Position numbers and translations under genes: made by a program
Shown: one piece after another, positions 8,756-19,514 of the stretch
Layout: every line of letters starts with the position of its first letter
Numbering within the stretch: position 1 is the stretch's first letter
Notes under the pieces: model-generated
Told to the model about the DNA's origin: nothing
The model's input: only the letters and a program-made list of their open reading frames with translations
Databases searched by the model: none
NCBI GenBank assembly: GCA_946965045.2
Contig: OX337233.1
Span: 3,410,001-3,474,000 of the forward strand
Source: Epithemia pelagica
Lineage: Eukaryota > Bacillariophyta > Bacillariophyceae > Surirellales > Surirellaceae
Direction of reading: 5' to 3'
Length of the DNA stretch: 64,000 bases

Positions 8756-11700
8756 TTACGGGAAAGGGTGTGCAGACCGGAGGATGACTGGGCGCCAAGT
8801 GTTGAGCCAGTTCCTCAGTTGGATGGACGTAGTAGAGAAGGTAAAATGGATTTCAGGAGAATCGTAGAAAAGGATGGTATCAGAGGGATTGACTTGGGGT
8901 TTGAGGAGGTAGAGAGCTCGAACTTCGCGTTGAGCTTGAGAATATGCGGCAGCTTCAATCGTTGCAGGATTATCGCCGTGAAGATTCTGATTGCGTTGGA
9001 GCCACAGACGATACGCATGATGCCAGAGAACAGTGATGGTAGAAGACACTAGACGGACACGAGAAAATTTAGGGGAAGAGATGCCTTGGGAGCGAAGAAA
9101 CTGATCTTGTAAGCGAGACCAGTGAGAAGAGAATCGGCCCATGAAGAGCTGATCGATGCCGATGGTAATTTGCGACAAAAGAGCGCGTTGATAGACGGAA
9201 GGAACAAGGGAAATGGAAGGGGACGTATCTTGAAGCCACGAGCGAAGACATTCGGAGAGAAGTAGGGTGATAGTCGGATCAGCATGAAGGGAATTCCACA
9301 ATTTATCCAGATCAGAAAACAAGGGGACAGACCATTGTCGATGTGGACAACGAAGAAAATGTGACCACGTTTCAAGTGTTGTGGGACATAACGGACATGA
9401 GTCTTGATAAAAGGAAGCATATCGTGAGCGCAGATGTCCAAGTGGTAGCCAATCGTGAATGTACTTGATAATGAAATGACGGTGTGGGAAGTTGGCGTTA
9501 ATGGCTCGTCCATGTGCTACCCAATCAACCGAATTAAAAGTATCGTTAGACCAGTTGAATTTGTTGCATAGGTAGTGAGAAGAACGTTCAAATGTAGACA
9601 ATCGACGTAATATCGAGCGGTACTTGGACGTGATCGTGCCGTCTTGGCAATGAAGGATTGCTCTGCTACCAGTAACCAGAGGAGCCAACGTAGAGGACAC
9701 ATTAGACGGATAGGTATACGAAGAAGCCAGACCATCAGCGTCAATATTCAGTTGAGATGGCAACGGAAGCGTTGTGTAATCATGAGCATCATCCTGGTGC
9801 CCTTTAACATGTTGAATATGAGGCATACGGTCAAAGAGTCGTAGAGATGATGAAATCGACTGTTGTAGATCCCAATCAGCCGACATAGTGGAATATGGAA
9901 ATTCCACTAGCCACTCTAACCGTTTGTGAATTGTAGTGATCAAGCTTTCCGAGTCTGTATAAAGCCGTAAGTCACGAGGCAGTGGGATCTCAGAGAATGA
10001 GCAGAAGTGAACCAAGAATCGGAGTAAAGCTAGGAAACCGTAGCTTTCAGCTCTAAACGAAGAAGTACGGTAACCTGGTGCGGGCCCGTGAATCATAAAC
10101 AATCGCTGACCAGAGTCAGTTGCACACGTACACCCGAAAGTGCCTTGAAATTGCGCTGCAGATCCGTCGCTGCAAAGAAGCAGAGGACAAGATGGTCGCG
10201 TCAGATAATCGATCAGTTCCACGTCGGTGCACACCAGCGTGTGTAGATCCAATAGTAGTTTCTCCCAGGAGGGCAATCGTCTAACATAAGCATCAAAAGT
10301 GTTCAGTGGAGGAGTCAGTTGAGTTGCGACAACGGAACGCGAAGGAAGAACCATTCTCGCAGGTCCGGTGTTGGCGGTAGCCACTGGGCAGGCAGTTGAG
10401 GGGACATCACCGCGGATAGTATTAGTTGCGATAAACAATGGACCAGTACAGCGAAATTCCTGCCATTGGTTTGCAGCGACATGAACAAACAGAGTGGAAC
10501 GATCTTGAGAAAGATAGGAGAACCATTGTCGTATTGTTGTAGTACCTCCAAATAACCATCGACACAAAGGAGAGGCAAGTCGACGAGCAGAGTGCGGAGC
10601 CAAGAAGGATTGAAGGAACCGTCGCCATGTGCTCCAGGCCCGAGGTCCAGGACGGGACTGGTATGGCGTCAGATAAGTGCAACTTGATTTGTTGTCGATA
10701 CGGCCGTCGATTGCCGCAAGAGTCAATGTACTACCATCTGGAGTGACAAGATCGCTGAGCATTGTAACTTGGAGATACAAACGGCACGCGTTGATCAATT
10801 TGAGCTCGGTCGATGAGGCAGTAAATTCCAGTGCGCTATCCATTAAGAACACATCGTTCTCGCGTTGCAGTTTTGGAACAAAGGTTTCTTCTAATTCCAC
10901 ACGGCAATCAACCTCGGACAAGAATTTACGTAGTTGTGGAACCCATTGCATGGGGGACAAGTGCGGAAGAGGAGTATGAACATCCTCCAAAATAGGTACG
11001 CCTGTTCCAGCAAGAAACTGACCCCAAGACATCGTGATCGATGCGAGTTTATACGGTACTCCAGTTGACCGAATACATGCGAGAAGAAGATACAGCTGTG
11101 CAATCCCTCTCTCGATAGATAATGTGCGTAAACCGAGACCACCATAATCAGAGGAACCATACACCACAGCGTTGGGCATATTTCTGTTGAATCCATACTT
11201 TGGTAAGAATGCGCGTTTGAACTGACGTTGTAAAGCGTTGCAATACCCGGTGGAAAGTGTCGACGACGGAAATGGGTAGCAAATACTCGGAAGATAAATG
11301 ACATGATAGTACGACCATGCTTCCGTACGGGTGAAGGGACTTCTTGCCATAACACGGCTGTGCGCGAGATTCCGTTTTGATAGAGCAGTGAACAGCCCGG
11401 TGTTAGTAGCATGGGGCGATTTCTGCACTCCGAGTGTTTTGTGACTCTTAAACGAGGATAGTTGCTTCAAAGGGACACTAGGATTCCCGTCCTTGAAAGA
11501 GATTGTGATTGTTGGGCCAAAGCTGCCATCTTTTAAAAGGGGTAACCCGTCGACAGAGAAAGTGTAGTAAAGAAAATGGTATGAGCACTTGAGAGGGTTC
11601 AGAGCTCCTCCAGAGAGGTCCAGTAGGTCATTCCAACGTTGGGCATCTGACTGGGCTTTTGCAAGATAATGTTCTGGGCAAGCCGCTTGCGGTAATGTGA

Positions 11701-14605
11701 AGTCGTTCACACTACCGCTAGTGTCGTCGACGAATCCAATCATATATACCGAAGTGTGTACCGATCCGTCAGGAGAGACAAACGTTGCTCCATTGGCTTT
11801 CGCTTCATATGTTTCGAACAGGATGCTAGAAACAACACACCAAATGGCAGGAGAATTTCCAGCACCCTGGCCAGAACCGTAGATTGGATATATCGTGCAG
11901 TGTTTGTAAGATTGTTCAGATACTCCCAATTGCGTTTTGAGAAAGTATTTTGCCTCTGCCAAAGTTGTTGCATTGATAAACACGATTGACCGATTTTGCC
12001 CGTAGCTGCGAGACGCGAGACTGCCGAAAGAGAGAATAATCCTGTCGTAGCAGGCTGTTGCGTCGTAGTCGAGGTGTACCAAAGGGCGCTTGCTGGCCCG
12101 AGAAATTTCATACTGAAATTCTTCACACAACGTTGGAATCACGGCGTCTCGTCCTGGAACTCCACCAAACTGGGTAGGATGCAAAACTTGTTGGTTTGTT
12201 GCGAGCTGAATCATATGGCGCCACTTTAGAGCGAGGACTAAGTTATAGTCCTGTTCGTAAAGATGTATGACTCGAAGACGATGGATGCGTAAGTCGTCTG
12301 GTTCTTTCAGAATCATGACGTTCACAATGTGTTTCCATCTAGCAAACGAGTATCGGTTCTCCAATGCACAATTCAGTAAACCGATGTGCCAATCAATCAA
12401 GTCATTCCTTTGTTGTTCTAGAACTTGCCCTTCTTCTGTACTTGGATCGATATCGTGTTCAGCAATAAGAGCTTTGCTGTGTCCTAAATGAAAGCCGGAT
12501 GGCGACGTTGTAGTAGACTCTGGCCAGGAACGCATCTTCCCAATCCAATCTTCTTTGCTAATTGCACACGGAATTGCATCAATAGCCACTCTCGACTTCA
12601 TATGGTCCAGTAGGCTTTGTTGCATTTCGTCTAATTCATCTGATTGCCATTCTCCCTCTAAGATCAATTCCGCTGTGTGCGTTGAGGCACCCCAATCGCA
12701 CCATTCCGAGAAGGGTGGTTTCGTAGGAAAAGTTCCATCCGCTTGGCCAAAGTGGCGTCTGTTTCGTTGAAGTAGGCGTTCTTCAATCTCTGCTGGCGTA
12801 TCTATGGTAATCCAGCTTGAGCAGTTGTTGTAATCGGTTGTCGTAGGATCTGCTGGAACGTCTAGGCGCGTAATCCCCGATTTCTTACTCCCCCGATACT
12901 GTCGAAGCTTCGCATACATTGCTTTTGTCCTTTCTGCTGCGATTCGATGCTTTAAAGTTTTTGATTGTTGTTTATCGCCTCGATCTATAGCATCTTGAAG
13001 TGCAAGTTGGAGTTCATTTTGACGCCTGAATACAGCCTGTTTCGTCATGCTCTTAATCTTTTGTTGTGTTAGCCGAAGTTCAGTACGGCATGCAGAAAGT
13101 GTTGATGGAAATCCCCCGACATGTCCTTGATTTGTGATGTGTGCAATTCCGTCATCGAAAGATCGTTTCAGGCGGGTAGCAGAGATCAATTTCTGTAGTA
13201 AGTTCTTGCGTTGTCGAAGTTCAGCTAACTCAGTGACGTAAGGTACGTCGCGAGGTTTCTTTGCACACTGTTTAGCAGCATGCTCGCCTGCACGCTGGAA
13301 GTCTTGATCTAACCGTTCTGCCAACTCAGGATCCCATGATGTTTTGAGACGCTCTAGTCTTTGTTGAAAGTTGTGATCCCGGCAGTACTTGTGTTTAGCT
13401 GAGAGATATACGCGGTTTGAAGCCTTATCCTTGCTTGTGAAATCTCGACTGGAAATAGGGCCCAATTCTTGTGTTTTATTGCCGAAAAGTCGTTCCACAT
13501 TGAAGTCGATGAAAATGTTTCGATGATCACCACGAGACCGTTGTCCAAAAGGCTCGTAACATCCGTCTTCAACAGCTTCAGCTACCCAATCGGATGCTAA
13601 AACATAATCAATTCGCTCTCTTCCTCGCACATGTGTTGCAAATTCCGCTGTCCCGAGGATTTGATACATTACATCGCATAAATCGAGTTCGGTACATAGT
13701 TGCGACATCCCTCTGTTCTCATCATTCAGAGGCTCGTTAAAATCTCCCATCAGGAGAATGCCAGATTGTCCTGCCTGTTTATCTTTGATGAAGGTAGATA
13801 AATCGGTAACAAATGCTTCACGGGGGCTACAATTCCGTCGTGCTTGCCGTAGCATTGATGTTTGTTGTGCGGATGCAGATAAGGACCGGATCTGACCAGT
13901 TGTTCCATCGACGATTGTTTGTTTACATACTTGATAGGCGGTAATGATCGTTAGCGATTTGTGTCCGCGGCACGAGAATGTTTGATAAGCCCAGCGTCCG
14001 AGAGGATCTCGACCCTGGGCGGTAACTCTACCAGTTGAGCGTCCTTGTGTCACTTGTAATACGCCGCCTGGTTTGTAGTCACGGCATCTTGGTGATGGAA
14101 TTGCGCTGCTGGCAACTGTTAGTCTCGAATGGTCAGTCTGTCTTCTCAATGTCGTCTCGAGCCGATTTCTCACTCCGTGTTCCATAGTATCTAAATTGAT
14201 CTCGTATAAGGCCCATGTGTCCACTTGGAGATTCGTCATTTCCAGGCATAATTCTGCAAACTCTCCTCCATCATGACCGATTTTTAAACCGTTCGGATTA
14301 CATCCGAATACCCGGAAGATCCCGTCTTCTTTCCTTGGATTCCGAGGCTGTCCAATGAACCCGTTGGTTGCATAGTTTTCTTGTCCTTCCAATGCTGTTT
14401 CTTCTGGTGCTTGATAATAAAAATTGTCCTCGTGATTTGAATGATAGTTGTTGATATTGTTATTGATATGAGAAGGCGATGTACTGATGTTGATGTTGTT
14501 GTGGTGGTAAGATGTTGTCTGTGATGATGATTGATAGGAATCTTGCGATTGTGATTCTTGTTGATCTACGTAGGAGTTAACTGTGCTATTACAATCGTGA
14601 CTCAT
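8756..14605 (-). CDS. LINE ORF2: APE endonuclease, reverse transcriptase, RNase H
   Basis: The protein is 1,949 aa from the ATG at 14,605, which overlaps the ORF1 stop by 17 nt. An in-frame ATG at 14,662 would add 19 residues. The N-terminus is rich in Ser, Gln and Asn. An endonuclease/exonuclease/phosphatase domain follows, with FGCNPNGL, YEIN, GDFN (287-290), DYVLAS and GDHR near 360. The reverse transcriptase has LDYDATACYD, GSGQGAGNSP and catalytic FVDD (958-961). An RNase H domain begins near 1475 (CSDGS), with a matching Glu (RAESYG), TDSES and HVKGHQDD. A C-terminal CPLC...H...C knuckle sits near 1730. This is the full equipment for target-primed reverse transcription, with no stop or frameshift. 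Translation of ORF2 probably depends on reinitiation or a frameshift at the overlap. Confidence 0.93.
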   Translation of the reverse strand: MSHDCNSTVNSYVDQQESQSQDSYQSSSQTTSYHHNNINISTSPSHINNNINNYHSNHEDNFYYQAPEETALEGQENYATNGFIGQPRNPRKEDGIFRVFGCNPNGLKIGHDGGEFAELCLEMTNLQVDTWALYEINLDTMEHGVRNRLETTLRRQTDHSRLTVASSAIPSPRCRDYKPGGVLQVTQGRSTGRVTAQGRDPLGRWAYQTFSCRGHKSLTIITAYQVCKQTIVDGTTGQIRSLSASAQQTSMLRQARRNCSPREAFVTDLSTFIKDKQAGQSGILLMGDFNEPLNDENRGMSQLCTELDLCDVMYQILGTAEFATHVRGRERIDYVLASDWVAEAVEDGCYEPFGQRSRGDHRNIFIDFNVERLFGNKTQELGPISSRDFTSKDKASNRVYLSAKHKYCRDHNFQQRLERLKTSWDPELAERLDQDFQRAGEHAAKQCAKKPRDVPYVTELAELRQRKNLLQKLISATRLKRSFDDGIAHITNQGHVGGFPSTLSACRTELRLTQQKIKSMTKQAVFRRQNELQLALQDAIDRGDKQQSKTLKHRIAAERTKAMYAKLRQYRGSKKSGITRLDVPADPTTTDYNNCSSWITIDTPAEIEERLLQRNRRHFGQADGTFPTKPPFSEWCDWGASTHTAELILEGEWQSDELDEMQQSLLDHMKSRVAIDAIPCAISKEDWIGKMRSWPESTTTSPSGFHLGHSKALIAEHDIDPSTEEGQVLEQQRNDLIDWHIGLLNCALENRYSFARWKHIVNVMILKEPDDLRIHRLRVIHLYEQDYNLVLALKWRHMIQLATNQQVLHPTQFGGVPGRDAVIPTLCEEFQYEISRASKRPLVHLDYDATACYDRIILSFGSLASRSYGQNRSIVFINATTLAEAKYFLKTQLGVSEQSYKHCTIYPIYGSGQGAGNSPAIWCVVSSILFETYEAKANGATFVSPDGSVHTSVYMIGFVDDTSGSVNDFTLPQAACPEHYLAKAQSDAQRWNDLLDLSGGALNPLKCSYHFLYYTFSVDGLPLLKDGSFGPTITISFKDGNPSVPLKQLSSFKSHKTLGVQKSPHATNTGLFTALSKRNLAHSRVMARSPFTRTEAWSYYHVIYLPSICYPFPSSTLSTGYCNALQRQFKRAFLPKYGFNRNMPNAVVYGSSDYGGLGLRTLSIERGIAQLYLLLACIRSTGVPYKLASITMSWGQFLAGTGVPILEDVHTPLPHLSPMQWVPQLRKFLSEVDCRVELEETFVPKLQRENDVFLMDSALEFTASSTELKLINACRLYLQVTMLSDLVTPDGSTLTLAAIDGRIDNKSSCTYLTPYQSRPGPRAWSTWRRFLQSFLAPHSARRLASPLCRWLFGGTTTIRQWFSYLSQDRSTLFVHVAANQWQEFRCTGPLFIATNTIRGDVPSTACPVATANTGPARMVLPSRSVVATQLTPPLNTFDAYVRRLPSWEKLLLDLHTLVCTDVELIDYLTRPSCPLLLCSDGSAAQFQGTFGCTCATDSGQRLFMIHGPAPGYRTSSFRAESYGFLALLRFLVHFCSFSEIPLPRDLRLYTDSESLITTIHKRLEWLVEFPYSTMSADWDLQQSISSSLRLFDRMPHIQHVKGHQDDAHDYTTLPLPSQLNIDADGLASSYTYPSNVSSTLAPLVTGSRAILHCQDGTITSKYRSILRRLSTFERSSHYLCNKFNWSNDTFNSVDWVAHGRAINANFPHRHFIIKYIHDWLPLGHLRSRYASFYQDSCPLCPTTLETWSHFLRCPHRQWSVPLFSDLDKLWNSLHADPTITLLLSECLRSWLQDTSPSISLVPSVYQRALLSQITIGIDQLFMGRFSSHWSRLQDQFLRSQGISSPKFSRVRLVSSTITVLWHHAYRLWLQRNQNLHGDNPATIEAAAYSQAQREVRALYLLKPQVNPSDTILFYDSPEIHFTFSTTSIQLRNWLNTWRPVILRSAHPFP

Positions 14606-16783
14606 GACTAAACACGCTGGTGTTGGCCATGGACTCGTCCGCTGCACTGGTTGAGTTGCCATGTTCCATGCTCACATCAAGGGATGTGGCCGGCTGCTTT
14701 GAGTCACCATAGGAGGTCACATTGCCGTCCTGACTCATTTCGTTGGGTTTCCGTTTGTTGGCTTGGTTTGGTGTTTGTGGCATGTTCAGTTGGGAGGGAG
14801 AAATCTGTTCCACTTGGTTCGAGGCGTGTGGGGTTTGTCCTTGATGAGGAGCCGGTCCTTGATGATACTGAGGATGACCTGGAGTGTATCCTTGTTGCTG
14901 TACTGTCGGATGTCCATGGATTTGAGACTGAGGGTACATAGCTTGATTCGGTGGATGGAACGGTGGTTGTCCTTGTGGTAGGAAAGAAGGTTGTCCTTGG
15001 GGATAGTACGGGGGAGGCAATGGCATTTGGTTCTGTTGGAATGATATCATTTGTTGCTGCATAGCCATCATAATCGTATCCACTAATTCTTTCTTGTCTC
15101 GTTCTTGTTGTTCTTTTTGATCGTGAATATACTGTTGGAATCGTTCATCAAGCTCATCGAATCTTGTTTGAAGTTTGTCCCTCTCATCTTTCATCTTGTC
15201 ATAATCTTCTTGGCTCACCTGGCTTGATTCCATGTCCGAAGAGCGTCCTTGCATTATTACCGTTTTAATTGGGACTGCGCTCGTCCAAGCTTGTGTGCTC
15301 GGGCCAGATGCATGAGGTGGAGCAACGTATTTATCATGTTTGAGGCCACTTTCAACTTTGCCATACGCCTTGTCAAGAGCTGTCATGTAGGTTGCATATG
15401 AGCCTGCATGGGAGGCTGATGCCGAGGAGTCTTCGTCTTCATCTTGATCAGAATAAATGTTGCGCTTGAAGGCAACTCTAGGTGGTTGGTCGAATGGAGT
15501 CGGTGTCAGGTTTCGGAGACGCATTTCTTGTTTCGTGAGAGATTCGATGTTCATTCTCAAGAAGCCTTTGATCGCATCAAAATGTTCTCTGGTTGTATGA
15601 ACGTTGTAGCGCCCAATTCGATCGCTGTCCTTGTGTTTGGTGACTCGTTGCACTCCCTCCATGGAGCAAATCTTAGAACTGAGATACCACATTACAGATG
15701 AATGAATACCAGCCACTGGAACGATTTGACATTCGCCCAGATATCGATTCTGTTCTATCATGGCATTGATATATTTTTGTTTGCTTGACGTATGGCGTAG
15801 CCGGTGGAAAAGAAATTCGGGATTGTCTTCGTAGGTTATATGGAGTAGCTGGAGAAGGCTCTTTGCATCTTGTTGTCGGCACTGTAAGTCGAAGGCTTTT
15901 GTAGAAAATGGCTGACGACCAGGTTCAAAAAGCATGGGCGACGAATAGTTGCAGCAGAACTTAGGAATTTTCTTTTCCGGAGTGCGTGTCTTTCTCGAAA
16001 TCTCTTTCAATACAATTTCTACCATTTCTTCCGGTAGAATATTACTTGGGTCATACCCAACAAAAAATCCCAAGTTGGAAATCCGAATCTCATCTTCCTT
16101 CCACATATGTTTTGTCATCTTAGCGTTCGAGTGCTTGAGTTTCTCATCAACCGAAAAATGGCGGCGAATTTCGCTTAGGGGAATACGCGAGAGCACACGA
16201 TGTACGACCATATATATTGGTGTCCTGTTCTTGTTCTTGTTGCCTTTTGAGTAGTGTAGGTCGTAGTGTCGGAGGTACGCTGAATAGGTTTCAAGAGAAT
16301 CAATCTTGCGTCGGTTTAACTTCGTGCCTCTGTTGTCATAAATTTTTACTTCGGGATACACTTTTGCAATAGTTTGTAGGATAGCAAAATGATATCGTGC
16401 AACCTCCGTGCTCTGTTTGTCATCTTTCGGACGGAACATGAATTTGATTGTATATTGTTGTTCTTCACCTTCATATGCGATAGGTTGGTTAGTTGTTGTT
16501 GCTGTAGCGGCACTGGCAGCGTCATCGTCGTTGGCATGGTTGTTATTGTTATTGTTATCGTTGTTGGAGTTGTTATCTGTTGCTGCACTTGTGCTAGTAG
16601 GAATACACTTTTGCAATAGTTTGTAGGATAGCAAAATGATATCGTGCAACCTCCGTGCTCTGTTTGTCATCTTTCGGACGGAACATGAATTTGATTGTAT
16701 ATTGTTGTTCTTCACCTTCATATGCGATAGGTTGGTTAGTTGTTGTTGCTGTAGCGGCACTGGCAGCGTCATCGTCGTTGGCA
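14589..16783 (-). CDS. LINE ORF1: coiled-coil, Pro/Gln-rich putative RNA-binding protein
   Basis: The frame stays open from the 5' end of the element to 14,589. The true start is uncertain: the first in-frame ATG lies near 16,783, inside the outer copy of a 247-bp tandem duplication that shifts frame. The conserved body begins after an Asn/Asp/Thr-rich stretch (QQYTIKFMFRP...). Near residues 560-640 there is a heptad-rich, charged helix (YDKMKDERDKLQTRFDELDERFQQ), likely a trimerising coiled coil. The C-terminal 120 residues are Pro/Gln/Tyr-rich and disordered. There are no CCHC knuckles. Role by position: ORF1 proteins package LINE RNA. I do not recognise a named RNA-binding fold here. Confidence 0.72.
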
Positions 16784-16850
16784 TGGTTGTTATTGTTATT
16801 GTTATCGTTGTTGGAGTTGTTATCTGTTGCTGCACTTGTGCTAGTCGAAG
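16357..16850. repeat. 247-bp tandem duplication at the LINE 5' end
   Basis: About 240 bp (starting near 16,357 and again near 16,604) is repeated head to tail with essentially no differences: for example TTTGCAATAGTTTGTAGGAT and the GTTATTGTTATTGTTATCG run recur 247 bp apart. Because 247 is not a multiple of three, the outer copy is read in another frame in the ORF1 extension. Confidence 0.9.
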
Positions 16851-16873
16851 TCCTTTGATCTAAAAGCTATACT

Positions 16874-17476
16874 ATATAATATCGATTGCCACATAACTGG
16901 AAAAGGGGCCCCCTCTTTTTCTCTTCGTCTCTCCCCGAGACAGACTCCCACATTTTTGTCAAACACTCCACAAAAAAAAAAAAGCGACGCGTCTAGATGT
17001 CTATCATATGTAATAGACGATGGACTTGAAGTTTCACATGCTTGCCTCTCTAGACCACCCTTCATAGTCCCATCCATCCTTCTATTATCCATCCTTCTAT
17101 TATTCGAAAAAGGTTGTTGATTGAACATCCATCGTGGCCAAAGTGCACCAGCATTAAGAAATTGGAGTTTGTGTTTTGACGAATCAATCACGCATATCTC
17201 GTTTGTGTTTGCTACGTTTGAGAGAGTGAAGAAAAGCCAAACACACCCGAACGAGAAATCACTGCTTGCCATCACGACAGTCACATCTATTTACAAAACC
17301 AAGTATAAAGACCTTAGACTCTACCTCTGCGATTGACACACCCACTCTCCCCCAGACTTGTGAACTTTCTCCTCTCTCCATTGATTTTCATTGAACGAAA
17401 CCATTACAGAATGAAGGCTTTGGGTGTGACTCCAAAACCAGTTGGAAAGGACGACACACTCTAATTGTCGTCCGCC
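16874..17476. other. Unit 5' flank, no gene seen
   Basis: This stretch holds the leader and probable promoter of the LURP-one-like gene. It contains an A-run of 12 (11 in U3) near 16,970 and a TATAAAG at 17,305. Two adjacent copies of a TCCATCCTTCTATTAT motif lie at about 17,075-17,105. No conserved coding frame is evident. Confidence 0.5.
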
Positions 17477-18877
17477 ATGGACTCGCAATTGGATTTGACG
17501 GCCTCTTCGTCATCCGAACACTTTGTTGCTTCTCGATCGGAATTTCAACAAGTGGTGCAAAAGTACGAGGCCATTTTGGATATACCTCGCAACGAAACCG
17601 ATGGTACCTTGAATGAAACCGAAGCCTTGGCACGCATTGAAGACCTGTTCGATCCTGACTTTGTCCGTCATAGCGAAGGTGATACGGACGCCAATTTGTG
17701 TGATTTCAAGGCCGAATTGTTGCAATTGGGTCGTTATCCGTCTTTGCATTTCAAATTGTTTCGATACAAACAAGTGGCGGCCGGCATTATGGATTATTAT
17801 TTGCGCTTTTCGACGCAAGACAAGCAATTTGTCATCAAGGGTCTGGCCTACTTTCGCAAGGCTCGAATTTACAAGACCGAAGTCACACGGACGGCCTAGG
17901 ATAAAGTGTCGGGACAAAAATCGGCCACCCAAGAAACGCCCCTGACCCGAGACCGGACCGAACGACAATTTGGCTGTCGCATTTATGAATTGCCGTCCAT
18001 GGTTCATGGACAATTGTTGGGGGTCGGTGGTAACATGTTGCCCGTCGAAGAAAAGTATGAACTCTTGCGCATCTTTTTGGTCTACGATAACAAACAACAT
18101 CCAACTGACAATGACAGTGGTGTTCGCAATAGCAGTGGTGGTGGTGGTGGTTGGAACAAAATGTTGAATTTCTGGCGAGACCAGTATTCGTTGCGACTGG
18201 TGGACAGTAAAGATCAACCTTACGTCAAGGGTGCCAGTATTACCTTTTCGCGACGTGCCTGTGGATCTCGACGCATGATTTTGTGGAACGAGCGTAAGGA
18301 ACCTCTGGCCTTGGCCTATCGACACAAGAAGCACGGATTTTGGAGTATTTGTGGAACACGGCCCTTGATTCCCGGTCCTCATCACTATTCGGAACCCAAA
18401 TTAGAAGATGTGGGAGAGTCCAATGTCGTGGCCTTTTATCCCTGGTTTCGCATCAAGTTGGTCCACACGTCGGCAGGACGGTTGTACTTTGGCGAAGTTC
18501 TTACGTTTGATGTGGAGGGGACCGAACGAGACGAGTCGTCGTCTGCGGAAACAATGACAGCGACACCCGCGGAGGAGCATGCCAGTCCTACCACCCAAGT
18601 GACTCCCAGCGCCACGACTGCCCGAGTGGACTTTGAACCGATTTACAAAGTGACGGAAACCCGTGACAGTCAGGAACGGATTGTGACTATTTGTGATTAT
18701 TACAAGTCCAAGGATCATTTGGGTATTGTCAAATCCAGTTACAATCCACATCGTCGACTCACACAACTTATTCACAAAGAAAAAGAAGCGAGGCGCGTTC
18801 AAGTCGATGTCGCTCCGGGAGTGGATCCGGCCTTGATTCTGTGTATTGCCCCGTGTTTGGAAATGATGGAACTCTAG
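17477..18877 (+). pseudogene. LURP-one/tubby-like protein, U2 copy broken by a nonsense mutation
   Basis: The frame is colinear with the intact gene at 27,275-28,675 but has TAG at 17,897-17,899 where U3 has TAC (Tyr141). The stop leaves a 140-residue N-terminal fragment; the remaining 326 codons stay open in frame. Apart from this I see only scattered substitutions (for example Glu31 versus Lys, and Pro versus Ser near the C-terminus). The C-terminal half would be the functional beta-barrel, so the fragment is unlikely to act. An open antisense frame over this gene is a shadow of codon bias. Confidence 0.8.
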
Positions 18878-18880
18878 TAC

Positions 18881-19426
18881 TCTCCTCTGAGTACAGTGGA
18901 CCAAAAATCAAACGTACGCCGCCACAGGCTACAAGGTTGCTTTGTCTCCTCTCCCAGTTCTAAACCCCATTCAATCATGAAGCTGCTTCGAACACAGTAG
19001 CAAATTGAGCAATTCACACGACCAACATGCTCTTTTGCATGTCTGTGATACACTTAAAATGAAATGGCCTCACACATTTCGAGATCTGTTGGACACCTTG
19101 GGATCTGTTGGAGAGGAAGAAATCCTAACTGAAGCAGTATACCCTCTAGACAAGCGTGGATATCGCCCTTTGCACAGTATACAACGGATAATGTTAGTAG
19201 TCGCCTCAGAGGGGATCATTCCCCCTGACCGGAAACTTTGTCACCGAGATTACTCTTCCTCCAAGGCCTCTATCTCTTCCTTTCGTATAGTGTAGACAAT
19301 CGTAGAGAATGAGAGACACATCGTTTGGTCGGCCGGCTCCCAAACCAAAAATACCTACGGTAGAATAAGGAAGAAAAAACGAGATAGATGACTTTATCTT
19401 ATGCCATGAGCAGTGTTCTATTCGTA
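18881..19426. other. Spacer between LURP-like gene and kelch remnants
   Basis: A 97-codon frame (19,005-19,295) lacks a good start (it opens with TTG) and has no recognisable motif. It is kept identical in U3, but the whole unit is nearly identical, so that gives no support. I call no gene here. Confidence 0.4.
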
Positions 19427-19490
19427 GTGGGGCCTTCTCGAGAGCAATCATACGAGCAAAACATGCACTGTTCTTGTCCACAAGACACCC
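19427..19490 (-). pseudogene. Kelch gene 3'-end fragment
   Basis: On the minus strand this encodes LVDKNSACFARMIALEKAPL, the C-terminal sequence of the kelch genes that end at 19,515 and 21,032. It is joined to unrelated sequence on both sides and is the third and most reduced copy of that end. The U3 equivalent is at about 29,225-29,288. Confidence 0.7.
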
Positions 19491-19514
19491 AACGTAATGA
19501 AACTTCCACATACA

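Larger units (their letters stand above)
8632..16856 (-). mobile_element. LINE-type non-LTR retrotransposon
   Basis: This 8,225-bp insertion is bounded by a 17-bp target duplication. It carries two overlapping minus-strand frames: ORF1 (14,589-16,835) and ORF2 (8,756-14,605). On its sense strand the 3' UTR is about 120 bp and ends in a run of eleven T, not A, directly against the target duplication. The 5' end starts inside coding-like sequence of ORF1, with no separate 5' UTR, so it is probably 5'-truncated. It also carries a 247-bp tandem duplication. ORF2 is open throughout, so the insertion is young. Confidence 0.93.

Noticed and set aside
13995-14050. tRNA-like sequence on the minus strand (GCTCAACTGGTAGAG and GGTCGAGATCC)
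   Set aside because: The D-arm-like and T-arm-like parts are only about 18 nt apart, with no room for an anticodon arm, and the sequence is inside the intact LINE ORF2 endonuclease region.
17510-18385. Antisense open frame of 291 codons over the LURP-like gene, also in U3
   Set aside because: It lies entirely opposite a better-supported coding frame, has low-complexity Thr runs from the sense Gly/Ser repeat, and follows from codon bias of the sense strand.
19005-19295. Small gene of 97 codons
   Set aside because: Starts with TTG, has no motif, and its conservation in U3 reflects only the recent duplication.
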